Assembly: GCF_001905005.1 (NCBI RefSeq)
Contig: NZ_LWKZ01000026.1
Span: 186,001 to 250,000 of the forward strand
Direction: 5' to 3'
Source: Streptomyces sp. CB02923
Lineage (GTDB): Bacteria > Actinomycetota > Actinomycetes > Streptomycetales > Streptomycetaceae
DNA length: 64,000 nucleotides
The position numbers and the translations under genes are program-made. This document shows positions 1 through 8,108 of this stretch, piece after piece; within the stretch, counting starts at the first letter, position 1; every line of letters starts with the position of its first letter. The notes below the pieces were generated by a model, which saw only the letters and a list, made by a program, of their open reading frames with translations, made no database searches and was not told where the DNA came from.

Positions 1-2
1 AC

Positions 3-3000
3 GCCGTGGGCCCGGGTGACTTCGTCGCGGTTCTCGGTCCCCCGAGCGCCGAGTACACCGTGGTGGATCTGGCGTGCGTCCGTTCCGGCGCGGTGAGCGT
101 TCCGCTCCAGGCCGGTGCCTCGGTGGAGCAGCTGGCCCCCATCGTCGCGCAGACCGGACCGCGGCTGCTCGTGGTGGACGTGGCGCACCTCGACGTCGCG
201 ATCCACGTCGCGGCGGACGCCCCGTCGCTGGGCAGGATCGTCGTTCTCGGCCACCGTCCCGGGATCACCGCTCACCGGGAGAGGCTGGACTCCGCGCGTG
301 GTCAACTCGCGGCGCAGGGCCGGGGCGTCGCCCTGGACACCCTGGCGTCCGTCATCGAGCGGGGACGGACCCTGCCACCGGCACCCCGTATTCCTGAGGG
401 GTCGTCAGCCGATGCGCTCAGCGCGTTGATCTACACCTCGGGGAGTACGGGCACCCCCAAGGGCGCCATGTACACCGAGCGCCTCGTCAGGCAGTTCTGG
501 GTCGGCTTCGTGCCCGGGGAAGAGGTGCAGCCGTCCATCGTGCTCAACTACATGCCTCTGAGCCACATGATGGGACGGGGTGTGCTGTTCGGCACGCTCG
601 CCAAGGGGGGCATCGCCCACTTCGTGGCGTCGAGCGACCTGTCGACCCTTTTCGAGGACCTCTCCCTGGTCCGCCCCACCGAGTTCATCATGGTGCCCCG
701 CATCTCCGACATGCTCTTCCAGCGCTATCAGAGCGAGTTGTCCCGCCGGACCGGCGTGGGGGCGGGGGCGGGGGCGGGGGGCGATGCGGCCGAGCAGGCG
801 GACCGCGTGAAGCAGGAGCTGCGGGAGAAGACCCTGGGCGGCCGCCTCCTGTGGACCGTCAGCGCCTCGGCTCCGCTCAGCGCGGAGATGACGGCGTTCG
901 TCGAGAGCTGCTTGCACGTCAGGATGCTCGACGGCTACGGGTCGACGGAAGCCGGGATCGTGTCGCTCGACGGCCGGGTGCTGCGCCCGCCGGTGACCGA
1001 CCACAAACTGGTGGACGTTCCCGAGCTGGGTTACTTCCGTACCGACTCGCCGCACCCCAGGGGCGAACTGCTGGTCAAGTCCGAACGGCTCGTTCCCGGC
1101 TACTACCGGCGACCGGATGCCACCGCCCAGGTCTTCGACGAGGACGGCTTTTACCACACGGGCGACATCGTGGCCCTCGTCGGCCCCGACGAGTTGGCGT
1201 ACGTCGACCGCCGTTCCGCCGTCCTCAAGCTGTCACAGGGCGAGTTCGTGGCCACCTCCCGGCTGGAAGCCCTCTTCGCCGGCAGCCCGGTCGTCCGGCA
1301 GGTCTTCGTGTACGGCAACAGTGCCCGTGCCTACCTGCTCGCGGTCATCGTGCCCACACAGGACGCTCTCGACCGCGCCGGCGGGGACACCCGTCGCCTC
1401 GCGTCGGTCCTGCGCGAGTCCCTGCAACGCCTGGCCACCGAGGCGGGCCTGAACTCGTACGAGATACCACGGGACTTCCTCATCGAGACCGAGCCGTTCA
1501 GCCAGCAGAACGGACTGCTCTCCGGAGTGCGCAAGCTGCTGCGCCCCGCGTTGACGAAGCGCTACGGCGAGCGCCTCGAAGCGCTGTACGCCGAGCTGAC
1601 CGGGCGCGAGTCCGACGAACTCCGGGCACTGCGCCGGGACGGCTCGTCCCGGCCGGTGGGGGAAACCGTGCTCCGGGCCGCCGGAGCGCTTCTCGAACAC
1701 CACCAGGGTGATGTGCGGCCCGGCACGCACTTCACCGAACTCGGCGGTGACAGTCTCTCCGCGCTGTCGTTCTCCCAGCTGCTGAAGGAGATCTTCCACG
1801 TCGGCGTCCCTGTCGGCGTCATCATCAACCCGGTCAACACCCTCCGGCAGGTGGCCGATCACATCGAGAAGGCTTTGGCGCCGGGGCACCGGCGCCCGAC
1901 CGCAGACAGCGTCCACGGACCGGGCGCGACGCGGCTCGCGGCGGGCGACCTGACGCTGGACGCGTTCCTCGACCCGGAGACCATGGCGAAGACCGGCAGG
2001 CCGGACGGCCCGCTGCCCGCCGCCCGGACCGTCCTGCTGACCGGCGCCAACGGCTACCTGGGCCGCTTCCTGTGCCTCGAATGGCTGGAGCGCGTCGCGG
2101 AGCGCGGCGGCACGCTGGTGTGTGTGGTCCGCGGCAGCACCGACGAGCTGGCGCGGGCACGGCTCGACGCGGCCTTCGACAGCGGTGACCCGGAACTCCT
2201 GCGGCACTACCACGACCTGGCCGCCGAGCACCTGGAGGTGGTCGCCGGCGACATCGGGGAGACCGGCCTCGGGCTCGGCGAGGAGACCTGGCAGCGGCTG
2301 GCCGACACCGTCGACCTGATCGTTCACCCGGCGGCACTCGTCAACCATGTCCTGCCGTACGACCAGATGTTCGGCCCCAACGTGCTGGGTACGGCCGAAC
2401 TGATCAGGCTCGCGGTCACCTCCCGGATCAAGCAGTTCACCTACCTGTCGACGGTCGCCGTCGTCTTCAGGGCCGAGGCCGCGGCCGACGAGACCGCGGA
2501 CATCCGTACGGCCTGCGGGACGCGCGATCTCGACAGCGGCTACGCGAACGGTTACGGGGCCGCCAAGTGGGCGGGCGAGGTGCTGCTGCGCGAGGCGCAC
2601 GACACGTTCGGCCTGCCGGTCGCCGTGTTCCGCTCCAGCATGATCCTCGCGCACCGGCGCCACCGGGGCCAGCTGAACCTCCCGGACGTGTTCACCCGCC
2701 TCGTGCTGAGTCTGCTGGCGACAGGAGTCGCCCCGGGCAGTTTCTACGCCCGGGGCACCGGCGACGGCAGCGGTGACGGCACCGGTGTCGGCAGCGGGCA
2801 CTACGACGGGCTCCCCGTGGACTTCACCGCGCAGGCCATCGCCGCGCTGGGCGACGACGCGCGGGAGGGGTACCGGACCTTCAACGTCGTGAACCCGCAC
2901 GAGGACGGCATCTCACTCGACACGTTCGTCGACTGGCTGGTGGCAGCCGGCCACCCCCTGGCGCGGATCCACGACTACGACGAGTGGCTCGACCGCTTCG

Positions 3001-3230
3001 AGACCGCGCTGCGCGGCCTGCCCGACCGCCAGCGGCAGCATTCGCTGCTCCCCCTGCTGCACGCCTTCACGAAGCCGGAGGAGCCCCTGCCCGGGTCCGC
3101 TCTCCCGGCGGGCCGATTCCGCGCGGCAGTGCGGGCCGCCGCCCTCGGCAAGGAGAGCGACATCCCCCATCTGTCGCCGGACCTGATCGGCAAGTACGTG
3201 GCCGACCTCCGGTCGCAGCGCCTGCTGTGA
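3..3230 (+). CDS. car: Carboxylic acid reductase (A-PCP-reductase), 5' end outside window
   Basis: This enzyme activates a carboxylic acid with ATP, loads it on a phosphopantetheine arm and releases it as an aldehyde with NADPH. About 1,075 residues are present, so roughly 100 N-terminal residues lie to the left; the frame is open to the window edge and the GTG at 6 is not a convincing start. Counting from that GTG, the adenylation domain has the P-loop-like YTSGSTGTPKGAM near residue 142 and GYGSTEAG near 312. The carrier site GGDSLSALSF is near 580. The terminal reductase has the Rossmann motif LTGANGYLGRF near 678 and the SDR Tyr/Lys pair in YGAAKWAGEV near 850. Gly-rich insertions occur in the A domain (GVGAGAGAGG) and the reductase (GTGDGSGDGTGVGSG). 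Long stretches match the Nocardia CAR as I remember it. It needs a phosphopantetheinyl transferase, which is not seen here. The natural substrate is unknown. Confidence 0.95.
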   Translation, partial: AVGPGDFVAVLGPPSAEYTVVDLACVRSGAVSVPLQAGASVEQLAPIVAQTGPRLLVVDVAHLDVAIHVAADAPSLGRIVVLGHRPGITAHRERLDSARGQLAAQGRGVALDTLASVIERGRTLPPAPRIPEGSSADALSALIYTSGSTGTPKGAMYTERLVRQFWVGFVPGEEVQPSIVLNYMPLSHMMGRGVLFGTLAKGGIAHFVASSDLSTLFEDLSLVRPTEFIMVPRISDMLFQRYQSELSRRTGVGAGAGAGGDAAEQADRVKQELREKTLGGRLLWTVSASAPLSAEMTAFVESCLHVRMLDGYGSTEAGIVSLDGRVLRPPVTDHKLVDVPELGYFRTDSPHPRGELLVKSERLVPGYYRRPDATAQVFDEDGFYHTGDIVALVGPDELAYVDRRSAVLKLSQGEFVATSRLEALFAGSPVVRQVFVYGNSARAYLLAVIVPTQDALDRAGGDTRRLASVLRESLQRLATEAGLNSYEIPRDFLIETEPFSQQNGLLSGVRKLLRPALTKRYGERLEALYAELTGRESDELRALRRDGSSRPVGETVLRAAGALLEHHQGDVRPGTHFTELGGDSLSALSFSQLLKEIFHVGVPVGVIINPVNTLRQVADHIEKALAPGHRRPTADSVHGPGATRLAAGDLTLDAFLDPETMAKTGRPDGPLPAARTVLLTGANGYLGRFLCLEWLERVAERGGTLVCVVRGSTDELARARLDAAFDSGDPELLRHYHDLAAEHLEVVAGDIGETGLGLGEETWQRLADTVDLIVHPAALVNHVLPYDQMFGPNVLGTAELIRLAVTSRIKQFTYLSTVAVVFRAEAAADETADIRTACGTRDLDSGYANGYGAAKWAGEVLLREAHDTFGLPVAVFRSSMILAHRRHRGQLNLPDVFTRLVLSLLATGVAPGSFYARGTGDGSGDGTGVGSGHYDGLPVDFTAQAIAALGDDAREGYRTFNVVNPHEDGISLDTFVDWLVAAGHPLARIHDYDEWLDRFETALRGLPDRQRQHSLLPLLHAFTKPEEPLPGSALPAGRFRAAVRAAALGKESDIPHLSPDLIGKYVADLRSQRLL
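758..781 (+). repeat. (G5C)3G6 tract, potential G-quadruplex
   Basis: Three GGGGGC units followed by six Gs lie inside the adenylation domain of the reductase gene and encode alternating Gly/Ala. Four runs of five or more Gs separated by single bases fit an intramolecular G-quadruplex motif on the coding strand, and the tract is prone to slippage. Confidence 0.8.
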
Positions 3231-3252
3231 CCGGGCCCACGCGGACGATCAC

Positions 3253-3282
3253 CGCACAGGACGACGCCGCACAGGACGCCGC
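3253..3282. repeat. 15-bp tandem repeat, two copies
   Basis: Two adjacent 15-bp units (CGCACAGGACGACGC and CGCACAGGACGCCGC, 14/15 identical) lie in the 94-bp gap between the convergent reductase and phosphoribosyltransferase genes. No function is evident. Confidence 0.6.
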
Positions 3283-3324
3283 CTCCGGCCGGCCGCGATG
3301 CGTTCGCCGACGCGCGTAACGAGG

Positions 3325-4014
3325 TCACGCCGCGGAGGAAGCGGCGCGCAGCACGGCGAGCACCTCCTCGTCACCGACCTGGCTGAAGTCGTCGTACCAC
3401 TCACCGACCGCCCGGAAGTGGTCGGGCCGGTGCAGTACCAGCACCCGGTCGGCCTCCTCGGACAGTTCCGCGATGGCGTTGCGGGAACCGACCGGTGCGG
3501 CCAGCACCAGGTGCGCGGGCTGCCTGCGGCGCAGGTGGCGCAGCGCTGCGAGGGCGGTCAGGCCGGTGGCGAGGCCGTCGTCGACGAGGAGGACGGCCCG
3601 CCCGCTGATACGGGGTTCGGGCCGCCCCTCGCGGTAGAGGTCCTCCCGCCGGTGCAGTTCGGTGCGCTCGCGTGCCACGGAGGGGGCGAGCCGGTCCTCG
3701 GCCAGGCCCAGGGCCTCCAGGGCCCGGTGGTCGAAGACGGGCTGTTCCTCGTCGACGATGGCGCCGATGCCCGTTTCCGGTGAGCCGGGTACGCCGATCT
3801 TGCGGGCCACCAGTACGTCGAGGGGCGCCCGGAACTCCTGGGCGATCTCCGCGGCCACGGGGACGCCACCGCGCGGCAGGGCGAGTACGAGCGGGTCGGC
3901 CGCGCCGTACGGCCACGTCGCGGCGTCGAGCGCCCCGGCCGCGTCGTCGTCGGCCGGGGCGCGCAGCCACCGGGCCAGGGCGCGGCCTGCGTGCCGCCGG
4001 TCGGTGAAACGCAT
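3325..4014 (-). CDS. Phosphoribosyltransferase-family protein
   Basis: A 229-residue cytosolic protein of the type I phosphoribosyltransferase fold. The PRPP-binding loop is visible as VLLVDDGLATGLT near residue 140 (two acidic residues followed by the small-residue loop), and LALPRGGVPVAAEIA near residue 45 is typical of this actinobacterial subgroup. The start is supported by AAGGAG five bases upstream (rc of 4020-4025). Substrate specificity cannot be read from the sequence; such stand-alone copies are often stress-associated rather than dedicated purine salvage enzymes. It is convergent with the carboxylic acid reductase and divergent from the GlxA-type regulator. Confidence 0.85.
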   Translation of the reverse strand: MRFTDRRHAGRALARWLRAPADDDAAGALDAATWPYGAADPLVLALPRGGVPVAAEIAQEFRAPLDVLVARKIGVPGSPETGIGAIVDEEQPVFDHRALEALGLAEDRLAPSVARERTELHRREDLYREGRPEPRISGRAVLLVDDGLATGLTALAALRHLRRRQPAHLVLAAPVGSRNAIAELSEEADRVLVLHRPDHFRAVGEWYDDFSQVGDEEVLAVLRAASSAA

Positions 4015-4324
4015 GGCTGCTCCTTGGCCTCGGCCGTCGCGAGGGGCGCTGAGGGGGACCTGGCGGGGGGGACAGGGGGCGCCACACCCCGACCGATCGG
4101 GGCACGGCAGCCCCGTCCCTCACCGTACGCGCGTCACATCGTGGCCGGACGTACCACTTGCCACTCGGGTCGGTGTGTCGCCTTGTCCGCCGGGCAGCCC
4201 GCCGGGCCCCGTCGTCCACCAGGCGCGGAGCGCCCCTGTCTGGCGCCCGGCTGCGCCGATACGTGTCCGGATGTGACAGGTAATCGTCATTGCGGTCACC
4301 GACGGCAGCGGTGAGGATCGGTTC
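4015..4324. other. Divergent intergenic region, 310 bp
   Basis: This gap separates the divergent phosphoribosyltransferase and GlxA-type genes and should hold both promoters. No coding sequence is supported. A weak dyad (GTGAC ... GTCAC, about 4273-4299) lies just upstream of the regulator start. Nothing else stands out. Confidence 0.5.
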
Positions 4325-5317
4325 ATGCCCACTGCACACCGTGTCGTCATCGCGGTCTTCCCCGATGTCGACCTCCTCGACGTCACCGGTCCGGCCGAGG
4401 TCTTCGCCCTGGCCAACCGGGAGACCGCGGGCCGTGCCGGCTACCGGGTCCGCCTCGCCGGGCCGACGGCCGGCGCGGTCCGCACGTCGGCGGGCGTACA
4501 GCTGCTCGCCGACACGGCCTTCGGCGACGTCGGCGATCAGGTGGACACCCTGCTGGTGCCGGGCGCGGTCGACATGACCGCGGACGGTCCCCGCGCCCGT
4601 ACCGACCCCGCCGTCGTGGCGTGGGTCAAGGAGACCGCACCGCACGCCCGGCGGGTCGCCTCGGTGTGCGTGGGCGCGCACGTGCTGGCCGCGGCGGGCC
4701 TGCTGGACGGGAAGACGGCGACCACCCACTGGTCGACCTCCGCCCAGCTCGCCGCCGACCACCCGCAGATCACGGTCGACCCGGACCCGATCTTCGTCCG
4801 CTCCGCCTGCGGGCGGCTGTGGACCGGGGCCGGGATCAGTGCCTGCCTGGACCTCGCGCTGGCGCTGGTGGCCGAGGACCTGGGCGAGCAGACCGCTCTG
4901 ACGGTGGCCCGGCAGCTGGTGCTGTACCTCAAACGGCAGGGCGGCCAGAGCCAGTTCTCCGTACCGCTCAGCCGCCCTGCCGCCGGGCGCCGGGACATCG
5001 ACGAGCTACGGCTGTGGATTTCCGAGCACCTCGACGAGGACCTGTCCGCGCAGACCCTGGCCGACCGGATGTGCCTCAGCGAACGGCACTTCGCCCGCGT
5101 CTTCAAGCAGGAGACGGGCAGCAGTCCCGCCGCGTACGTCGAAGCGGCCCGCGTCGAGACGGCCCGGCGCCTGCTGGAGACCACCGACTGCCCGCTCGAC
5201 CAGGTCGCGGCCGCCGCCGGGCTCGGCTCGGCGGAGACCTTGCACCGGGCGTTCAGGCGGCAGCTCGCCACCACCCCGGCGGCCTACCGCCGCCGCTTCC
5301 GCACCCGGTCCGCCTGA
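4325..5317 (+). CDS. GlxA-type AraC regulator with DJ-1/PfpI domain
   Basis: A 330-residue transcription factor. Residues about 5-185 form a DJ-1/PfpI (class I glutamine amidotransferase-like) sensor; the nucleophile-elbow region reads ASVCVGAHVLAAAG near residue 117. Residues about 215-325 are a double helix-turn-helix of the AraC/XylS type (LADRMCLSERHFARVFKQETG and a second helix pair ending in TPAAYRRRF). GAGG lies about 8-10 bases ahead of the ATG. The next gene, 95 bp downstream on the same strand, encodes an isochorismatase-fold hydrolase. GlxA-type regulators often control a neighbouring hydrolase of that family, so it is the likely target. Confidence 0.92.
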   Translation: MPTAHRVVIAVFPDVDLLDVTGPAEVFALANRETAGRAGYRVRLAGPTAGAVRTSAGVQLLADTAFGDVGDQVDTLLVPGAVDMTADGPRARTDPAVVAWVKETAPHARRVASVCVGAHVLAAAGLLDGKTATTHWSTSAQLAADHPQITVDPDPIFVRSACGRLWTGAGISACLDLALALVAEDLGEQTALTVARQLVLYLKRQGGQSQFSVPLSRPAAGRRDIDELRLWISEHLDEDLSAQTLADRMCLSERHFARVFKQETGSSPAAYVEAARVETARRLLETTDCPLDQVAAAAGLGSAETLHRAFRRQLATTPAAYRRRFRTRSA

Positions 5318-5412
5318 CCCACCCGGCACCGGACCTCCTTCCCTTCCCGCATCCACACACATCGCGAGGCGACAGACCTCGAACCTCGCCATGCCCTGAC
5401 GAAAGGTTTCCG

Positions 5413-6036
5413 ATGAACGCCATCACCCCGTCCACTCCCCTGCGCGACGTGCTCGGACTGGACGCCCGGCCGCCACGGCTGAGCGAATCCGCCCTGCTCC
5501 TGATCGACTTCCAGAACACCTACCGCACCGGCGTCATGGCCCTGGACGGCGCCGATGAAGCCCTCACCGCCGCCGCCCGCCTGCTGGAGCGGGCCCGCGC
5601 CGCGGGGAGCCCGGTCGTCCACATCGTCAACGACGGCGGCGAGAACACCCCGTACGACATCCGGGCCCATATCGGCGCCATCAGCGACCAGGTGGCCCCC
5701 GTGGGTGAGGAGCCGGTCGTCGTCAAGCAGTTCCCCGACGCCTTCCACGCCACCGAGTTGGAGAAGACCCTGAGCGGCCTGGGCTTCGGGCCGGGCAGCG
5801 GCAAGGACCTCGTGCTGGCGGGTTTCATGACCCACATGTGCGTCACCTTCACCGCGCAGGGCGCCTTCAACCTCGGCTACCGGCCCACCGTCGTCGCCGA
5901 CACCACCGCCACCCGCGCCCTCGCCGCCCCGGACGGCACCGTCCTCCCCGCCACCGCGCTCCGGGCCGCCGCCCTGACCACCATCACCGACCTGTTCGGC
6001 CTCGTCGTCCCCACCGCCGACAGCCTGCGCACCTGA
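5413..6036 (+). CDS. Isochorismatase-family cysteine hydrolase
   Basis: A 207-residue cytosolic hydrolase. The Asp-Lys-Cys catalytic triad of the family can be placed: Asp in LLIDFQNTY (about residue 31), Lys in VVVKQFPDAF (about 103) and Cys in GFMTHMCVTF (about 141). The frame stays open far upstream, but the ATG at 5413 is the proper start: GAAAGG precedes it and the protein then has the normal family length. Family members hydrolyse isochorismate, nicotinamide, carbamoyl or related amides and esters; the substrate here is unknown. It probably forms an operon with, or is controlled by, the GlxA-type regulator upstream. Confidence 0.92.
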   Translation: MNAITPSTPLRDVLGLDARPPRLSESALLLIDFQNTYRTGVMALDGADEALTAAARLLERARAAGSPVVHIVNDGGENTPYDIRAHIGAISDQVAPVGEEPVVVKQFPDAFHATELEKTLSGLGFGPGSGKDLVLAGFMTHMCVTFTAQGAFNLGYRPTVVADTTATRALAAPDGTVLPATALRAAALTTITDLFGLVVPTADSLRT

Positions 6037-6083
6037 ACCACCCACCGGGCGCCGCCAGTCGGTTTGCGCGCAAGGGCGGGTCC

Positions 6084-6602
6084 TCACTCAGATGCGTCGG
6101 CCGCCAGGATCCGCTCGACGTCCCAGGCGTGGTGGTGGCCGTCATGAGCGTTGTTGCGCGCGACGTCCTCGGCGCGCTGCGCTCCCCGGGTGGCGTGCTG
6201 GAGTACGACTCCGCTGTCGAGCGCGGCCGTCGCCGAATCCACCCAGGCGTCGACCGCGCGCTCCAGGGACCACAGGGCCGCCGCGGGGGCGATCTCGTTG
6301 TAGTGGCGGGCCTGCCCGGCGAGGTCCGGGTCGTAGCCCGGCACCTCCACGACCCCGGACAGCCGGGCGCCGGCGAGCCGTTCCGCCCAGTTCCGCAGGT
6401 TGTCGGTGACGTGGCTGACGTACGCCGCGGACGTCCACGCCAGGTCGGGGTGCCGCTCGTATCCCGTACGCCCGGCGAGAAGTCCGCCGAAGCGGGACGG
6501 CAGCCCCTGCACGGCGCGAACCGCCTCTCGCGGGGTCAGCGACCACGTGAAACCGCAGTCGCGACACGGGTCTCCGTACAGTGTTGCGCCCCAGATCTCC
6601 AT
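6084..6602 (-). CDS. DinB/maleylpyruvate isomerase-like protein
   Basis: A 172-residue protein with the four-helix DinB-like fold. Metal-binding histidines typical of the superfamily are seen in AAYVSHVTDNLRNW and near the C-terminus in NAHDGHHHAWDVERI. The N-terminus carries a CRDCGF Cys pair. Family members include mycothiol-dependent transferases and many uncharacterised actinobacterial proteins; nothing here identifies the reaction. It is convergent with the isochorismatase-type gene and separated by about 50 bp from a methyltransferase on the same strand. Confidence 0.8.
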   Translation of the reverse strand: MEIWGATLYGDPCRDCGFTWSLTPREAVRAVQGLPSRFGGLLAGRTGYERHPDLAWTSAAYVSHVTDNLRNWAERLAGARLSGVVEVPGYDPDLAGQARHYNEIAPAAALWSLERAVDAWVDSATAALDSGVVLQHATRGAQRAEDVARNNAHDGHHHAWDVERILAADASE

Positions 6603-6653
6603 GGGCTTCGATCCTACCCAGGCGTTGATCTTGGCTCAAGCGTCCGGGATGCC

Positions 6654-7217
6654 TCACGCCCGTGCGGCACGGAAACGGAACCTTCCCTTTCCCAGCGTGA
6701 CCTCGGCCGGGCCGAACCCGGCGGCGCGCAGCCGCCGCGGCAGGGTCTCCGGCGGTACGGGAACGTAGGTGTCGCCCAGGTGCAGCAGGCGGAACGCCGT
6801 ACCCGCACAGCCGTCGCAGCCGGCGAAGACGCCGCCGGGGCGCAGGACGCGCCGGGCCTCGGCGAACAGGCGGTCCTGCCGCTCCGGGGACGGCACGTGG
6901 TGCAGCATGGTGAAGCACACGACGGCGTCGAAGCCGCCGTCGGGGAACGGCATCGACGTCCCGTCGCCGTGCACGACGTCGACCTGCCCCGCGTACGCGT
7001 CCTGAAGTTTCTTGGCGTACTCCGCGTCGACTTCGAGGACACTGAGGTGACCCGGCGCCCGGCGTGCGAGGACGCGCGTGGTGGCGCCGTAGCCGGGGCC
7101 GATCTCCAGGGTCTCGGCACCGAGTTCGACTCCGTCGAGGGCCCAGGGCAGCAGGTTCTGCTCAACCCCTCGTGCCCACCTGTCGGAACTGCAGATCCAC
7201 TGGTGTATGCGATTCAT
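6654..7217 (-). CDS. Class I SAM-dependent methyltransferase
   Basis: A 187-residue Rossmann-fold methyltransferase of the Methyltransf_11 type. Motif I is LEIGPGYGATTRVLA near residue 35, followed by an acidic residue in LSVLEVDAEYA that should bind the SAM ribose. The post-motif FDAVVCFTMLHHV corresponds to motif II. The start at 7217 (MNRIHQW) is preferred to the in-frame ATG at 7226 because it looks like the family N-terminus and leaves more room for the divergent gene. Its substrate is unknown. Confidence 0.85.
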   Translation of the reverse strand: MNRIHQWICSSDRWARGVEQNLLPWALDGVELGAETLEIGPGYGATTRVLARRAPGHLSVLEVDAEYAKKLQDAYAGQVDVVHGDGTSMPFPDGGFDAVVCFTMLHHVPSPERQDRLFAEARRVLRPGGVFAGCDGCAGTAFRLLHLGDTYVPVPPETLPRRLRAAGFGPAEVTLGKGRFRFRAARA

Positions 7218-7232
7218 GGAGGCCATGAGGCG

Positions 7233-8045
7233 ATGCTAAAAAACGGGGGAGATGTCCACCACGAGGTGGGGGGACACATCTTGTCGCGATACGGACATCT
7301 GGTACCGGGGAACGGGGTTCCGGACGCGGCGGTGGTCGTGGCCAGCTTCGAGGTCGACGACGGCCAGTGGTACGGACGCCACTGGCACGCGACGCACCAA
7401 CTGGCCTGGGCGGAGAAGGGAGTCATCGCCGTACGCGCCCGGGGCAACACCTGGGTACTGCCGCCGACCATGGCCCTGTGGATACCGGCCGGCACCGAGC
7501 ACGCGACGGGCGCGTCCGGCCCCGTCACGGGCCGGAGCCTGTACTACCTGCCCGACCGCTGCCCGGTGCGCTGGTCGGCTCCCACCGTCGTGGGCGTCTC
7601 ACCCCTGCTGCGCGAGCTGATCGCGTACCTGGCGGACGAGGGCCTGTCGGCGAACGCCCGGGAGCGCGCGGAAGCGGTCGTGCTCGACCAGTTGCGCCCG
7701 GTGTCGGTGGCGACGGTGCTGGCGCCGCTGCCCCGCGACGACCGGGCGCGCCACGTCGCCCGCGCGCTCCGCGCGCGTCCGGCGGACGACAGGACGCTGG
7801 CGCAGTGGGGCGCGGAGGTGGGGGCGAGCGCGCGGACGCTCGCCCGCGCGTTCGCCGCGGAGACGGGGATGCCGTTCGGGCAGTGGCGCACCCGCCTGCG
7901 CCTCCAGACCGCGATGCCGCTGCTGGCGGGCGGCGCGACGGTGGCGGCGGTGGCCGTCCGGGTCGGGTACGCGTCACCGAGCGCGTTCGTGGCGGCGTTC
8001 AGGCGGGTGGTCGGCGTGCCGCCCGGGGCGTACTTCTCACCGTGA
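7233..8045 (+). CDS. AraC-family transcriptional regulator (cupin-HTH)
   Basis: A 270-residue regulator. The N-terminal cupin region includes HWHATHQLAWAEKG and WIPAGTEH, the usual effector or metal-binding face; the C-terminal 100 residues hold two helix-turn-helix units (GASARTLARAFAAETG and AVRVGYASPSAFVAAFRR). The ATG at 7233 has GGAGG ten bases upstream, but this lies within the 5' end of the divergent methyltransferase gene; a TTG at 7281 is an alternative start. The close divergent arrangement suggests the regulator controls the methyltransferase. Confidence 0.88.
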   Translation: MLKNGGDVHHEVGGHILSRYGHLVPGNGVPDAAVVVASFEVDDGQWYGRHWHATHQLAWAEKGVIAVRARGNTWVLPPTMALWIPAGTEHATGASGPVTGRSLYYLPDRCPVRWSAPTVVGVSPLLRELIAYLADEGLSANARERAEAVVLDQLRPVSVATVLAPLPRDDRARHVARALRARPADDRTLAQWGAEVGASARTLARAFAAETGMPFGQWRTRLRLQTAMPLLAGGATVAAVAVRVGYASPSAFVAAFRRVVGVPPGAYFSP

Positions 8046-8070
8046 GTGCATGCCGCTCCGCCGGTCCGCG

Positions 8071-8108
8071 CCGCCCGGTGCCCCGGTCAGTTCCGCGGCA
8101 CCGGGCGG
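8071..8108. terminator. Bidirectional hairpin terminator
   Basis: A perfect 12-bp inverted repeat (CCGCCCGGTGCC at 8071-8082, GGCACCGGGCGG at 8097-8108) has a 14-base loop. It lies between two convergent genes, and the minus-strand gene's stop codon falls in the loop. No U-tract follows, as is common in Streptomyces. Confidence 0.75.
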
